Origin: Caballeronia sp. Lep1P3
GTDB lineage: Bacteria; Pseudomonadota; Gammaproteobacteria; Burkholderiales; Burkholderiaceae
Direction of reading: 5' to 3'
Length of the DNA stretch: 64,000 nucleotides
Assembly: GCF_022879595.1 (NCBI RefSeq)
Contig: NZ_CP084266.1
Location: 248,001-312,000 of the forward strand
The notes under the pieces are model-generated. The model saw nothing but the letters and a program-made list of their open reading frames with translations. It was not told the origin of the DNA and ran no database searches. Positions 39,345 through 47,872 of this stretch are shown here, piece by piece. A program made the position numbers and the translations under genes. Each line of letters begins with the position of its first letter. Position 1 is the first letter of the stretch.

Positions 39345-39506
39345 TCAGAAGCGCCGGATCGGGTCTTTGTCGGGCGGCGCGTCCGGATGCTGCGGCTCGT
39401 CGGGACGATGCCCCGGCGACGGCGGCGTGAGCGGATCGGCTTCGGGATCGCGGTTCGGGTCCGCGATCGGGTCCGGAACGGGAGTCGTTTGCAGGTCGAA
39501 TTTCAT
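39345..39506 (-). CDS. Small proline/aspartate-rich protein
   Basis: A 53-residue protein starting at ATG 39506 behind GGAGG with 6-base spacing. It is a run of short D-P and P-D-x units (PDPIADPNRDPEADPLTPP), without hydrophobic segments, and is surely disordered. No family was recognised. The good ribosome site supports translation. Confidence 0.6.
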   Translation of the reverse strand: MKFDLQTTPVPDPIADPNRDPEADPLTPPSPGHRPDEPQHPDAPPDKDPIRRF

Positions 39507-39525
39507 CGTGGCCTCCGAGGGAAGG

Positions 39526-40158
39526 TCAGAGTGCATCGTGTACGGCCGGCATGTGCAGCGTGAACGGACGGCCCGGATGCGCGTTCTCCACGTCGGAAAG
39601 CTCGGCGCGGGCGCGTCGCGCGATCGTCGCGCTCGACGTATCGCGCGGATGTTCCGACAGCACGACATGCGGCGTCCCGAGCGCGCGCGCGAACGCGACG
39701 GGCGAGGGCGCGGCGGCGTCGTCGGAGAGAAGAAGCTGCGCATCGGCAATCAGGCGCGGCAGCGTGCGCGGCGCGACGGCGCCCACGAGAAAGAGCGCGG
39801 CGGTCTGCATCGTGCCGAGCACGCCGGCGGTGCGCTCGGGATCGGGCGCGTCGCCGATGATCGCGATCTGCCAGCCATCGGCGGCGAGCTGATCGGCGAC
39901 ATCGGCGTAACGTTCGGCGGGCCACGCGGGGCTAGCCTTGTGGCTGCCGGGGTGAATCAGCACCAGCCGCTCCCGTTCGATGCCGTGAAACGCGACGAGA
40001 TCGTCGTATTGCGCGTCCGATAGCGCATCGCCGGAGGGCGACGCCGCCGCGCTCGGCGCATCTGCGATGAGCGACGGGGCAAGCGTCAGTTCGGAGGACA
40101 GCGCGTCGGTCAGCGGGGAAAGGGGATTGGCTCGCATCCTGGCTCCTGCAAATGGCAT
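39526..40158 (-). CDS. Short GT9-like (heptosyltransferase-type) protein
   Basis: A 210-residue protein matching the C-terminal half of GT9 glycosyltransferases: LVLIHPGSHKASPAWPAERYADVADQL, IAIIGDAPDPERTAG, and then a LPRLIADAQLLLSDDAAAPSPVAFARALGTPHVVL segment that corresponds to the donor-binding region. The N-terminal GT-B domain is absent, so transfer activity is doubtful. ATG 40158 and ATG 40137 are both possible starts; neither has a strong site. Confidence 0.65.
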   Translation of the reverse strand: MPFAGARMRANPLSPLTDALSSELTLAPSLIADAPSAAASPSGDALSDAQYDDLVAFHGIERERLVLIHPGSHKASPAWPAERYADVADQLAADGWQIAIIGDAPDPERTAGVLGTMQTAALFLVGAVAPRTLPRLIADAQLLLSDDAAAPSPVAFARALGTPHVVLSEHPRDTSSATIARRARAELSDVENAHPGRPFTLHMPAVHDAL

Positions 40159-40244
40159 GGCCACGGCTTCGTTTCGCTTAAAGGCGAATGAGGCCGGGTC
40201 GAGGCAGTTATTGCAGCACGCGGCATGCCCAGAATGTGCGGTAC

Positions 40245-40635
40245 GACACAAAGCCGCCGCCTCGCGTGGGAAAAGCGGCGGCGCGAGAGGCGACGGGGAG
40301 CGAGAGGTTACGTTTCGGCGTTGCCGTCCTGCGCCGGAGAGTGACAGGACACAAGGCCGCCGCCTTGCGTGTGCGAAAAGCGGCGGCAGGGAGAAAGAGG
40401 TTACGTTTCCGGATTGCCGTCCTGTGCAGACGTGCAACAGGACACAAAACCGCCGCCTCGCGTGTGCGGAAAGCGGCGGCGCGAGAGGCGAAGAGGTTGC
40501 GTTTCGGCGTTGCCGTCATGTCCGGGCGTGCAACAGGACACAAAGCCGCCGCCTCGCGTGTGCGAAAAGCGGCGGCAGGGAGACGCAACAGGGAGAAAGA
40601 GATTACGTTTCCGAACTGCCGTCCTGCGCCGGCAG
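40245..40635 (-). repeat. Four tandem copies of a terminator-like unit
   Basis: Units start at about 40245, 40348, 40441 and 40537 (93-103 bp each). Each has a hairpin (GCCGCCGC … GCGGCGGC with an inner TCGC/GCGA stem) followed by a copy of the last codons and stop of the neighbouring gene (TTACGTTTCCGRAYTGCCGTCCTG on the plus strand). Read on the minus strand, the gene at 40603-41097 runs into four successive stem-loops, each followed by TTTGTGTC. The repeat unit is therefore gene tail plus terminator. Confidence 0.88.
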
Positions 40636-41097
40636 TTCCTTCGGCGTGAAGGCTTCGGCGCGGCGGCGGATGCCATCGATTTCGCCGGTGACGAAAGTGC
40701 GGTTGTCGGCGGCCAGCGCCTCCTGATACGACGCGCCTTCCGGCACGCGATGCAAAAGCGCGCGCAGTTCGCCCTGCGTCGTCTGTTCGACCGGCTCGTA
40801 GTCGTAAAGGCCGAGCGCGAGTTCGGCGCGTTCGTGCAGCAGGAAAAGACACGACGCGAACACCGCGACCGCCAGCACTTCCTGCGCGCCGAAGCGGAAT
40901 TCGTGCGGCAGCGGCGAGAACGGCAGCCACGCGACGAGCGCCGCGCCGCCGAGCGCAAGCGCGATGGTGGCATTGAGCAGGATGCCTGCGCGCGAGACGA
41001 TGCGTTTGCGTTCGGTGTGCAGTTGCCCGGCCGATTTCGGTACGAGCGCGGTCACGGAGTGTTGCTGGCGAAGAGCTTCGAGCGGGAGAGCGGCCAT
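40603..41097 (-). CDS. Hypothetical two-TM protein
   Basis: A 164-residue protein of unrecognised family with two hydrophobic helices (about 39-60 ILLNATIALALGGAALVAWL and about 72-90 EVLAVAVFASCLFLLHERA) and hydrophilic ends. ATG 41097 has no strong site. The last six residues (QDGSSET) and the stop are repeated four times downstream as part of the terminator array. Confidence 0.7.
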   Translation of the reverse strand: MAALPLEALRQQHSVTALVPKSAGQLHTERKRIVSRAGILLNATIALALGGAALVAWLPFSPLPHEFRFGAQEVLAVAVFASCLFLLHERAELALGLYDYEPVEQTTQGELRALLHRVPEGASYQEALAADNRTFVTGEIDGIRRRAEAFTPKELPAQDGSSET

Positions 41098-41222
41098 GAA
41101 TGTGTCGTCCGGATGAGCGCCGACGGCGGCGCGACACCGCTATAACGCCCGGCTTACAACCGCGTTGACGACGCTTTCGTCTTGTTGCGCTCTGTTTCTT
41201 CCTGTTGCATTCGGCCAGGCGT

Positions 41223-42731
41223 TCAGCGCGTGCGGTCCTTGACCGGCGTGCGCACGGTGGCGGTGCCATCGGCGATTTGCCGCGCGAACACGAGCGCCTC
41301 CACGATCGTTCCGAACACTTCTTCGCGCACTTTGTCGTCCTCGAGGCGCAGCCAATACGACGGATGGTAAGTCGGCACGACGATGCGCCCCTTGTGCTCA
41401 ATCGTCTTGCCGAGATACTCCGAAAGCGCCGTGCGATGCCCCGTGAGCGCCTTGAGCGCCGTCGCTCCGAGCGCGACGACCACCTTCGGCCCGATGCGCG
41501 CGAGCTCTTCGTCGAGCCAGTAGCGGCACGCCTCGCGTTCGCGCTGCGACGGCGTGACGTGCAGCCGCTCGTTGTCCTGGCGATGTGCGTCCCACTTGAA
41601 ATGCTTCACCGCGTTGGTCAGATACAGCGACTCGCGCGTGAGCTGCGCCTCGCGGATGGCGTCGTCGAGCAGCGCGCCCGCCGGCCCGACGAACGGCTTG
41701 CCCTCGCGGTCTTCGTGATCGCCCGGCTGTTCGCCGACCAGCATGACGCGCGCACCCACCGGACCCGCGCCGGGCACCGCCTGCGTCGCGTTGCGCCAGA
41801 GCGAGCAGCGCTTGCAGGCGTCGAGCGAGGGCGGCTCTTTCAGCGACGTGCCCTTGAGCGGCTCCAGGTCCGTGTTCAGCGCGACTTCCATGTCCGCCGG
41901 CACGTTGCACGGATGACGGTCGCGCCGCGTGTAAGGGTCCGCGCGGGCGATCAGCGCGGGGTCGGCGCGCTCGTTCGGCGGGCTTTTCCAGTACCGCACC
42001 GGCATGTGCGATGCCATTTCGGCGGCGTTTTCGAGCGCCGGCGCGAACGTGCTCTCGTAGTACGCAAGCCATAACGCTTCGATGGCGTCGCCGCTGACGG
42101 CCTCGCCGCTCATGGCGTCCGCGCTGACGCCGAAATCCATCGGCTTTTCCTCCGGCTCGCTCGTGCGATCCACGCGCAGCAGCGCGCCGTCCCAGAACGC
42201 CGCGCCGTGCGGCGTTGCGATCATCCACGTAGCGCTGCCCATGCGCGTGGCGAAGTGCATGGCGGCGTGTTCCAGCAGGTCGTGCACCGGCTCGCACCAA
42301 CTGATGAACTCCGGCGGCCCGAGCGAGGAATCCCGATGCCGGAAGCGCAACGTCGCGCGCATCCGGCTTTCCTCCGCTTGCACGGCTTCCATCATGTGAT
42401 GCAGGCGCTGCCCGTCCGCGTCTTCCACGGACGCCACCGCGCGGTCGCCCTGCGTCCAGCGCCACAGCAGCTTGTAGAGGAACGGCCAGCGGTCCGGCGC
42501 GCGATAACACGCCGCCGTTTCCAGCATGGCGAGAAATTCGCGGGCGATCCTGACCGGCTTGGGCGCGTTCGGGTCCGCCGGGCCGCACGGTGCGCTGACC
42601 GTGCCGAACACCGTTGCGGAGGCGTCCGACTCGCGCCACAGCACGTCTTCAGGCGGCACGCCCTCCATGACGAGCGAGCGCGCAACGGTGCGCCACGCAG
42701 CGAACGACGGGTCGAGTGTGACGCTTTTCAT
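41223..42731 (-). CDS. udgX: UdgX-family uracil-DNA glycosylase fused to a DUF4130-type domain
   Basis: A 502-residue fusion. Residues about 1-270 match the TIGR03915/DUF4130 DNA-metabolism domain that elsewhere is a separate gene next to a radical-SAM protein. Residues about 290-490 are a UdgX-type uracil-DNA glycosylase with a Cys-rich entry (ACKRCSLW), GEQPGDHEDREGKPFVGPAG (333-352), VKHFKW, and the insert ending NERLHVTPS, whose His391 corresponds to the covalent-linkage His of UdgX. HPSYWLR closes the fold. It would trap and remove uracil from DNA. A LexA box sits 33-48 bases upstream, so SOS control is likely. Confidence 0.9.
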   Translation of the reverse strand: MKSVTLDPSFAAWRTVARSLVMEGVPPEDVLWRESDASATVFGTVSAPCGPADPNAPKPVRIAREFLAMLETAACYRAPDRWPFLYKLLWRWTQGDRAVASVEDADGQRLHHMMEAVQAEESRMRATLRFRHRDSSLGPPEFISWCEPVHDLLEHAAMHFATRMGSATWMIATPHGAAFWDGALLRVDRTSEPEEKPMDFGVSADAMSGEAVSGDAIEALWLAYYESTFAPALENAAEMASHMPVRYWKSPPNERADPALIARADPYTRRDRHPCNVPADMEVALNTDLEPLKGTSLKEPPSLDACKRCSLWRNATQAVPGAGPVGARVMLVGEQPGDHEDREGKPFVGPAGALLDDAIREAQLTRESLYLTNAVKHFKWDAHRQDNERLHVTPSQREREACRYWLDEELARIGPKVVVALGATALKALTGHRTALSEYLGKTIEHKGRIVVPTYHPSYWLRLEDDKVREEVFGTIVEALVFARQIADGTATVRTPVKDRTR

Positions 42732-42763
42732 CGGAAGCCGGAACCAGAAAATGCCGAAAAGTA

Positions 42764-42779
42764 CTGTATATCCATACAG
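42764..42779. promoter_or_regulatory. LexA (SOS) box
   Basis: CTGTATATCCATACAG matches the consensus CTG-N10-CAG; extended to 20 bases it differs from the E. coli consensus at three positions. It lies just upstream of the udgX start (42731) and downstream of the MocA-like gene (ends 42844). Confidence 0.88.
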
Positions 42780-42843
42780 TGATTTTAGCGGCGGCTCCGG
42801 TCTTCAGGCAATCTTTTTGGGATGATCGCGCCCTTTGAAACAT

Positions 42844-43431
42844 TCAAGCGTCGTGCAAGTCGCCCGGCTGATCGACGTCGCGCAGCACGTTCGGATCGTC
42901 CACTTCGATGACGAGCGGCGGCGTCGTCGCGAAGAGGCCGCGCGCGCCGGCATCGCCGTCGAGCGCCGCGAGCGCCGCGCGATGCCCGCCGCCGAAGCCG
43001 GCCGGATGTCCGCGCTGCCCGCGATAGAACGGCGCGACGAGCGGCGCGCCGCCATCGAGCGCACGCGCGACCGCTTCGATCGTCGCGGAATCGATCCACG
43101 GCATGTCGCCGAGCGCGACGATCCAGCCGTCGGCCTCCGGCGTCGCGCGCACGGCGGCGGCGAGCGTCGCGCCCATGCCGCGTTCGGCGTCGGCGCTGAA
43201 AATGACGTCGCAGCCCGCCTCGTTGAGCACATCCGCGAGCTTTTCCGCGCCGGGCCGCACGACGGCGACGACTTCCGCCACCACCGACAGCAGCCGGCGC
43301 GCGGCGTGGAACACGACCGGCGTGCCGTCCGGCAGCGCGGCGAGCAGCTTGTTGTGCAGGCCAGAAGGATCGAAACGGGTGCCGAGACCGGCCGCCAGCA
43401 GGATGCCGGTCGCATTCGACGAATAGGTCAC
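42844..43431 (-). CDS. MocA-like molybdenum cofactor cytidylyltransferase
   Basis: A 195-residue nucleotidyltransferase with the signature GILLAAGLGTRFDPSGLHNKLL (9-30) and GDMPWID for metal binding, plus GQRGHPAGF. It is the MobA/MocA fold that converts Mo-MPT to the cytosine dinucleotide form used by xanthine-oxidase-family enzymes. Its place next to paoABC on the same strand, 108 bases downstream of paoC, fits MocA rather than MobA. Confidence 0.88.
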   Translation of the reverse strand: MTYSSNATGILLAAGLGTRFDPSGLHNKLLAALPDGTPVVFHAARRLLSVVAEVVAVVRPGAEKLADVLNEAGCDVIFSADAERGMGATLAAAVRATPEADGWIVALGDMPWIDSATIEAVARALDGGAPLVAPFYRGQRGHPAGFGGGHRAALAALDGDAGARGLFATTPPLVIEVDDPNVLRDVDQPGDLHDA

Positions 43432-43539
43432 AAGCGCGGCTCAAGGGAGAAGGGAACGCCGATTGTGCAGCGCGTCGGAAGCGGCGGCAAGCGCGAAAAA
43501 ATGCCGCGCGCCGCCGCTTTTTACACGCACCAACCGCGT

Positions 43540-45759
43540 TCAGGCGGTGCGCGGCATCACCTTGTCGAGCGTGATCGGCAAGTCGCGCGAGCGCACGCCC
43601 GTCGCGTGATACACCGCATTGCCGATGGCCGCCGCCACGCCCGTAATCCCGATCTCGCCGATTCCCCGCACGCCGAGCGGATTGATGAACGGATCGGGTT
43701 TGTCGACGAACGAAATGTCGATCAGCCCGATATCCGCGTTCACCGGGACGTGGTACTCCGCGAGATTCGCGTTCGTGTAACGCCCGTAGCGCACGTCGAG
43801 ATCGGTCTTTTCGGTGAGCGCGGCGCCGATGCCCCACACGATGCCGCCCATCAACTGGCTGTGCGCCGTCTTTTCGTTGAGGCGCGTGCCGACGTCATAT
43901 ACCCCGACGATGCGCGGCACGCGGATCGTGCCGAGGTCCGCATCGACGTGCACTTCCGCGAACACCGCGCCGAACGAGTGAAACGCGTACTGCTTCTTTT
44001 CGTCGCCGGGGCGCGTGGTGGCGATCGCCTCGATCGGCTTGCCGCCGTTGCGCGCGATGATCGCCGCCGCCGGATCGCGCTTGTCCGGATTCGAGCGGCT
44101 CACGACCCAGCCGTTGGAAACGGTCACGTCCTCGCGCGGCAGGCCGGCGACGGGCGAGGCGCGGTCCGCGAGCGCCATCGCGATCAACTGGTCGCGCGCC
44201 TGCATCGACGCGGCTCGCACCGCCGGCGACACGCTCGCCGCCGATTGGGAGCCGCCCGAGCCGGGCGCCTTCGGCAGCGACGAATCGCCGAGCGCGAAGC
44301 TCACGTATTCCGGCGCGAAGCCGAGCCCGTCCGCCGCGACCTGCGTCATGACCGTGTACGTGCCGGTGCCGAGATCCTGCGTGCCGGAGGCGACCATCGC
44401 GGTGCCGTCCGGAAGAATGCGCGCGATCGCGGACGCCTCGCTGCGATTGGCCGGATACGTCGCCGTCCCGACGCCCCATCCGACGAGCACGTTGCCTTCG
44501 CGCATCGAGCGCGGCGCGGCGTTGCGGCGCGACCAGCCGAACTTGCGCGCGCCTTCGTCGTAACACTGCAACAGCGCCTTGCTGGACCACGGCTTCTTTT
44601 CCTGCGGCTCCATGTTCGCGTAATTTTTGATGCGGAACGCGAGCGGGTCCATGCCGAGTTGATACGCCATTTCGTCCATCGCCGTTTCGAGCGCGAACGA
44701 GCCGCTCGTTTCGCCCGGCGCGCGCATGAAAGTCGGCGTGCCGACGTCGAGCTTCACGAGCTTGTGCGACGTCGCGAGATTCGGCGCCGCGTAGAGCATG
44801 CGCGTGACGATGGCCGAGCTTTCGGTCCAGTCCTCGAATGTCGAGGTCGTCGAAATCACGTCGTGGCGCATGCCGGTCAGCGTGCCGTCCTCGCGCGCGC
44901 TCGCCTGAATGCGCTGCTCGGTGAACGGCCTGTGCCCGACCATGCCGAACATCTGCGTGCGGTCGAGCACGAGCTTGACCGGCCGTCCTGTCTGCTTCGA
45001 CGCCATCGCCGCGAGCACGACGTGCGACCAGACGGAACCCTTGCAGCCGAAGCCGCCGCCGACGAACGGGCAGATCACGCGCACGTCGTCCTCGGGGATG
45101 CCGAAGAACTTCGCCACCGAGCTTTTCGCGCCCGACACGCCTTGCGTCGTGTCGTAGAGCGTGAGCTTCGGGCCGTCCCAGCGCGCGAGCGTCGCGTGCG
45201 GCTCCATCGGATTGTGATGCTCGATGGGCGTCGTGTAGACCGCGTTCAGGCGCGTCGTGCCCTGGCGCAGACCGGCATCGACGTCGCCGCGCTGCGTGGT
45301 GATCGCGCGGCCCATCATCTTGTCAGGCTGATACGCGGTGTGCTTCGCGCGCTCGATGTCCGCGTTCGGCGTGGCGGCCTCGTAGCGGATATCGACGAAA
45401 CGCGCCGCGCCTTGCGCATGCTCGAGCGTATCCGCGACGACGACCGCCACCGGCTCGTTGCTGTAGCGCACCTTGTCCGATTGCAGGAGCGTAAGCCCGC
45501 GCACGGCGGGCGGCTCCGTGTCGGGCGCGCCGCCGTGCGGCAGGCGCATCGCGTTGCGATACGTCATCACGAAAAGCACGCCGGGCATCGACTGCGCACG
45601 GCTCGTATCGATCGACGCAATGCGGCCCTTCGCGATTCCGCTCGTGATGAGCACCGCGTTGGCGAGCTTCGCCTCGCTGTTGTCGCTCGAATAGCGCGCC
45701 TGGCCAGTGACCTTCAGCACGCCGTCGGTGCGATCGAGCGGTTGACCGATGACACTCAT
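43540..45759 (-). CDS. paoC: Aldehyde oxidoreductase, molybdopterin-binding subunit
   Basis: A 739-residue subunit of the xanthine oxidase family. It begins [23 protein letters not shown] and has the substrate/cofactor segments [29 protein letters not shown] and [11 protein letters not shown], with the catalytic Glu in [24 protein letters not shown] near the C-terminus. It hydroxylates aldehydes to acids. The ATG overlaps the stop of paoB (ATGA). The molybdenum form is probably MCD, given the adjacent MocA-like gene. Confidence 0.92.
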   Translation of the reverse strand: MSVIGQPLDRTDGVLKVTGQARYSSDNSEAKLANAVLITSGIAKGRIASIDTSRAQSMPGVLFVMTYRNAMRLPHGGAPDTEPPAVRGLTLLQSDKVRYSNEPVAVVVADTLEHAQGAARFVDIRYEAATPNADIERAKHTAYQPDKMMGRAITTQRGDVDAGLRQGTTRLNAVYTTPIEHHNPMEPHATLARWDGPKLTLYDTTQGVSGAKSSVAKFFGIPEDDVRVICPFVGGGFGCKGSVWSHVVLAAMASKQTGRPVKLVLDRTQMFGMVGHRPFTEQRIQASAREDGTLTGMRHDVISTTSTFEDWTESSAIVTRMLYAAPNLATSHKLVKLDVGTPTFMRAPGETSGSFALETAMDEMAYQLGMDPLAFRIKNYANMEPQEKKPWSSKALLQCYDEGARKFGWSRRNAAPRSMREGNVLVGWGVGTATYPANRSEASAIARILPDGTAMVASGTQDLGTGTYTVMTQVAADGLGFAPEYVSFALGDSSLPKAPGSGGSQSAASVSPAVRAASMQARDQLIAMALADRASPVAGLPREDVTVSNGWVVSRSNPDKRDPAAAIIARNGGKPIEAIATTRPGDEKKQYAFHSFGAVFAEVHVDADLGTIRVPRIVGVYDVGTRLNEKTAHSQLMGGIVWGIGAALTEKTDLDVRYGRYTNANLAEYHVPVNADIGLIDISFVDKPDPFINPLGVRGIGEIGITGVAAAIGNAVYHATGVRSRDLPITLDKVMPRTA

Positions 45760-46745
45760 GCGGCACCTCCTGCCTGTTCGATGGCCCGAACGATCGCGCG
45801 CTGCGCGAGCGTCACCTTGAATGCGTTGTCGCGCTGCGGCTTCGCGCCCTGCACCGCGAGCGCGGCGGCGTCCCGCAGCGTGCCGCGATCGAGCGTCTTG
45901 CCGACGAGCGCGCTTTCCGTCGCGCTCGCGCGCCATGGCTTATGCGCGACGCCGCCAAGCGCGATGCGCGCGGTTCTGACCGTGCCGCCGTCCATCTGCA
46001 ACGCGGCGGCGACCGAGACGAGCGCGAACGCGTAGCTCGCGCGGTCGCGCACTTTCAGATACTTCGAATGCGCGGCGAAAAGCGGCGGCGGCAGATCGAC
46101 GGCGGTGATCAGTTCGCCGGGCGCGAGCGTCGTATCCAGATCGGGACGGTCGCCCGGCAGCCGATGAAACTGCGCGAACGGAATCGCGCGTTCGCCTTGC
46201 GGACCGGTCACGCGCACGACGGCGTCGAGCGCGGCGAGCGCCACATTCATGTCGGACGGATTCGTCGCGATGCACTGGTCGCTCGCGCCGAGGATCGCGT
46301 GAATGCGCGTGTTGCCGTCGAGCGCGGCGCATCCGCTGCCCGGCGCGCGCTTGTTGCACTGGGCAAACGCGGTGTCGTAGAAGTAATAGCAGCGCGTGCG
46401 CTGAAGCAGATTGCCGCCGACGGTCGCCATGTTGCGCAGTTGCGCCGATGCGCCCGACAAGAACGCTTGCGACAGCAGCGGATAACGCTCGCGCACCCAG
46501 GTGTGATTCGCGGCGTCGCTATTGCGCACGAGCGCGCCGATGCGCAAGCCGCCGTCCGGCAATGGCGCGATGCCGCTTAAATCCTGGAGATGCGTGATGT
46601 CGACGAGTCGCGCGGGCCGCGTCACGCCCTGTTTCATGAGGTCGAGCAGATTCGTTCCGCCGCCGATGAAAACCGTTCCCGGCTGGCTCGCGGCCTCTAT
46701 CGCCGAATGGATGTCGCCGGCGCGCTGATAGGAAATTGCGTCCAT
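45756..46745 (-). CDS. paoB: Aldehyde oxidoreductase, FAD-binding subunit
   Basis: A 329-residue CoxM-type flavoprotein with FAD segments [16 protein letters not shown] and [13 protein letters not shown]. Four Cys (119, 130, 139 in [10 protein letters not shown] and 158) lie in the insert that in E. coli PaoB binds a [4Fe-4S] cluster, so the PaoABC assignment is favoured over xanthine dehydrogenase. It carries electrons from the 2Fe-2S subunit to an acceptor. It sits in an operon between paoA and paoC. Confidence 0.92.
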   Translation of the reverse strand: MDAISYQRAGDIHSAIEAASQPGTVFIGGGTNLLDLMKQGVTRPARLVDITHLQDLSGIAPLPDGGLRIGALVRNSDAANHTWVRERYPLLSQAFLSGASAQLRNMATVGGNLLQRTRCYYFYDTAFAQCNKRAPGSGCAALDGNTRIHAILGASDQCIATNPSDMNVALAALDAVVRVTGPQGERAIPFAQFHRLPGDRPDLDTTLAPGELITAVDLPPPLFAAHSKYLKVRDRASYAFALVSVAAALQMDGGTVRTARIALGGVAHKPWRASATESALVGKTLDRGTLRDAAALAVQGAKPQRDNAFKVTLAQRAIVRAIEQAGGAA

Positions 46746-46755
46746 GTGCGTCTCC

Positions 46756-47457
46756 TCAACCGCGCGTCAAGGCGACGACTTTCACCGCCGCGACGATGTT
46801 CGGATACGCTCCGCAGCGGCAGATGTTGCCGCTCATGCGCTCGCGGATTTCGTCGTCCGAAAGCTGCGGCGGGCGGTAGCGCACGTCGGCGGTCGCGGCG
46901 CTCGCGTCGCCGTTGCGGTATTCGTCGATGAGCGCGGTGGCCGAGCACAACTGCCCCGGCGTGCAGTAGCCGCACTGGAAGGCGTCCTGTTCGATGAACG
47001 CCTGTTGCAGCGGACTCAGCGCATCGGCGGCGGGCGCGAGGCCTTCGACGGTCGTGACCGTTTCGCCCGCGTGCATCACGGCGAGGGTGAGGCACGAATT
47101 GATGCGCCTGCCCGCAACGATCACCGTGCACGCGCCGCACTGACCGCGATCGCAGCCTTTCTTCGTGCCGGTGAGACCGGCGTACTCGCGCAGCGCGTCG
47201 AGCAGCGTCGTGCGCGCTTCGACGTGCAATTCATAGGGATGGCCGTTGATGGTCAGATGGACCGGCATCGTCGGCGCGGACGAGGGCGGCATCGGCGCGG
47301 ACGAAGAAGCCGGCGCGCTCGCGCCTGGCTGTTGCGCATGCGCGAGCGGCGCGGCGGTGACGGCCGCTGCCGCCGCAGCCGATTGCAGAAAGCGTCTGCG
47401 CGATGGTTTCTGGGCCGCGTCGTCGTGATCGGGAGAAGGGGTATGGGTCGGGGGCAT
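46756..47457 (-). CDS. paoA: Aldehyde oxidoreductase, [2Fe-2S] subunit with Tat signal
   Basis: A 233-residue iron-sulphur subunit. The N-terminus holds a twin-arginine signal [19 protein letters not shown] (about 19-37), so the assembled enzyme is likely periplasmic, carried by this subunit. Two 2Fe-2S sites follow: CDRGQCGAC with a later Cys, and [10 protein letters not shown] with CRCG. It is first in the operon paoA-paoB-paoC. ATG 47457 is chosen for the position of the signal peptide. Confidence 0.92.
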   Translation of the reverse strand: MPPTHTPSPDHDDAAQKPSRRRFLQSAAAAAAVTAAPLAHAQQPGASAPASSSAPMPPSSAPTMPVHLTINGHPYELHVEARTTLLDALREYAGLTGTKKGCDRGQCGACTVIVAGRRINSCLTLAVMHAGETVTTVEGLAPAADALSPLQQAFIEQDAFQCGYCTPGQLCSATALIDEYRNGDASAATADVRYRPPQLSDDEIRERMSGNICRCGAYPNIVAAVKVVALTRG

Positions 47458-47872
47458 GGCGAAAGGAGGCTCCTCGCTCGTTCGGAAGGGCGTCGCCGGC
47501 TCGGGTCTCGTGGGGCTTGTGCTCGCGGCCGACGCGACTATCGGTCGATGAGCGCCGCTGCCCGGTCCGTGGCGCGTGAGTCGTGAGTCGATGAATGCGT
47601 CGTTCGCCAACTGTAAGGCGACCGAACGTTCGAACACCGCGACCGCACGCAGCATGCAAGTCCAATGCCACGCTTTCTAAGGCTTCGCGCGGCGCGTGGC
47701 GCGAGCCGTTCGTGCGAAGGAAAGCACGTAAATACTGCATGCATGCGTAATTCCGCGTTTTCAGTTCGCCTTCGATCGTTTCGGCGGGTGGACGAAGCCG
47801 AGTCGCACTTTATGACGCTCGCGTCAGGCAGGGCGCAGGACAATCGCCTCGAATCCATCGCGCGACCGTTCC
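47458..47872. other. Divergent intergenic region
   Basis: 415 bases between paoA and the TPR gene. It must hold promoters for both. A self-complementary TGCATGCA occurs near 47738. No gene was supported. Confidence 0.4.

Noticed and set aside
40245..40635. Possible CRISPR array at the 93-103 bp repeats
   Set aside because: Units are long with no unique spacers, contain a gene tail and a hairpin, and no cas gene is nearby.
42835..46035. 1066-codon plus-strand frame opposite the paoABC genes
   Set aside because: An antisense shadow; each paired minus-strand gene has full domain motifs, overlapping stops and ribosome sites.
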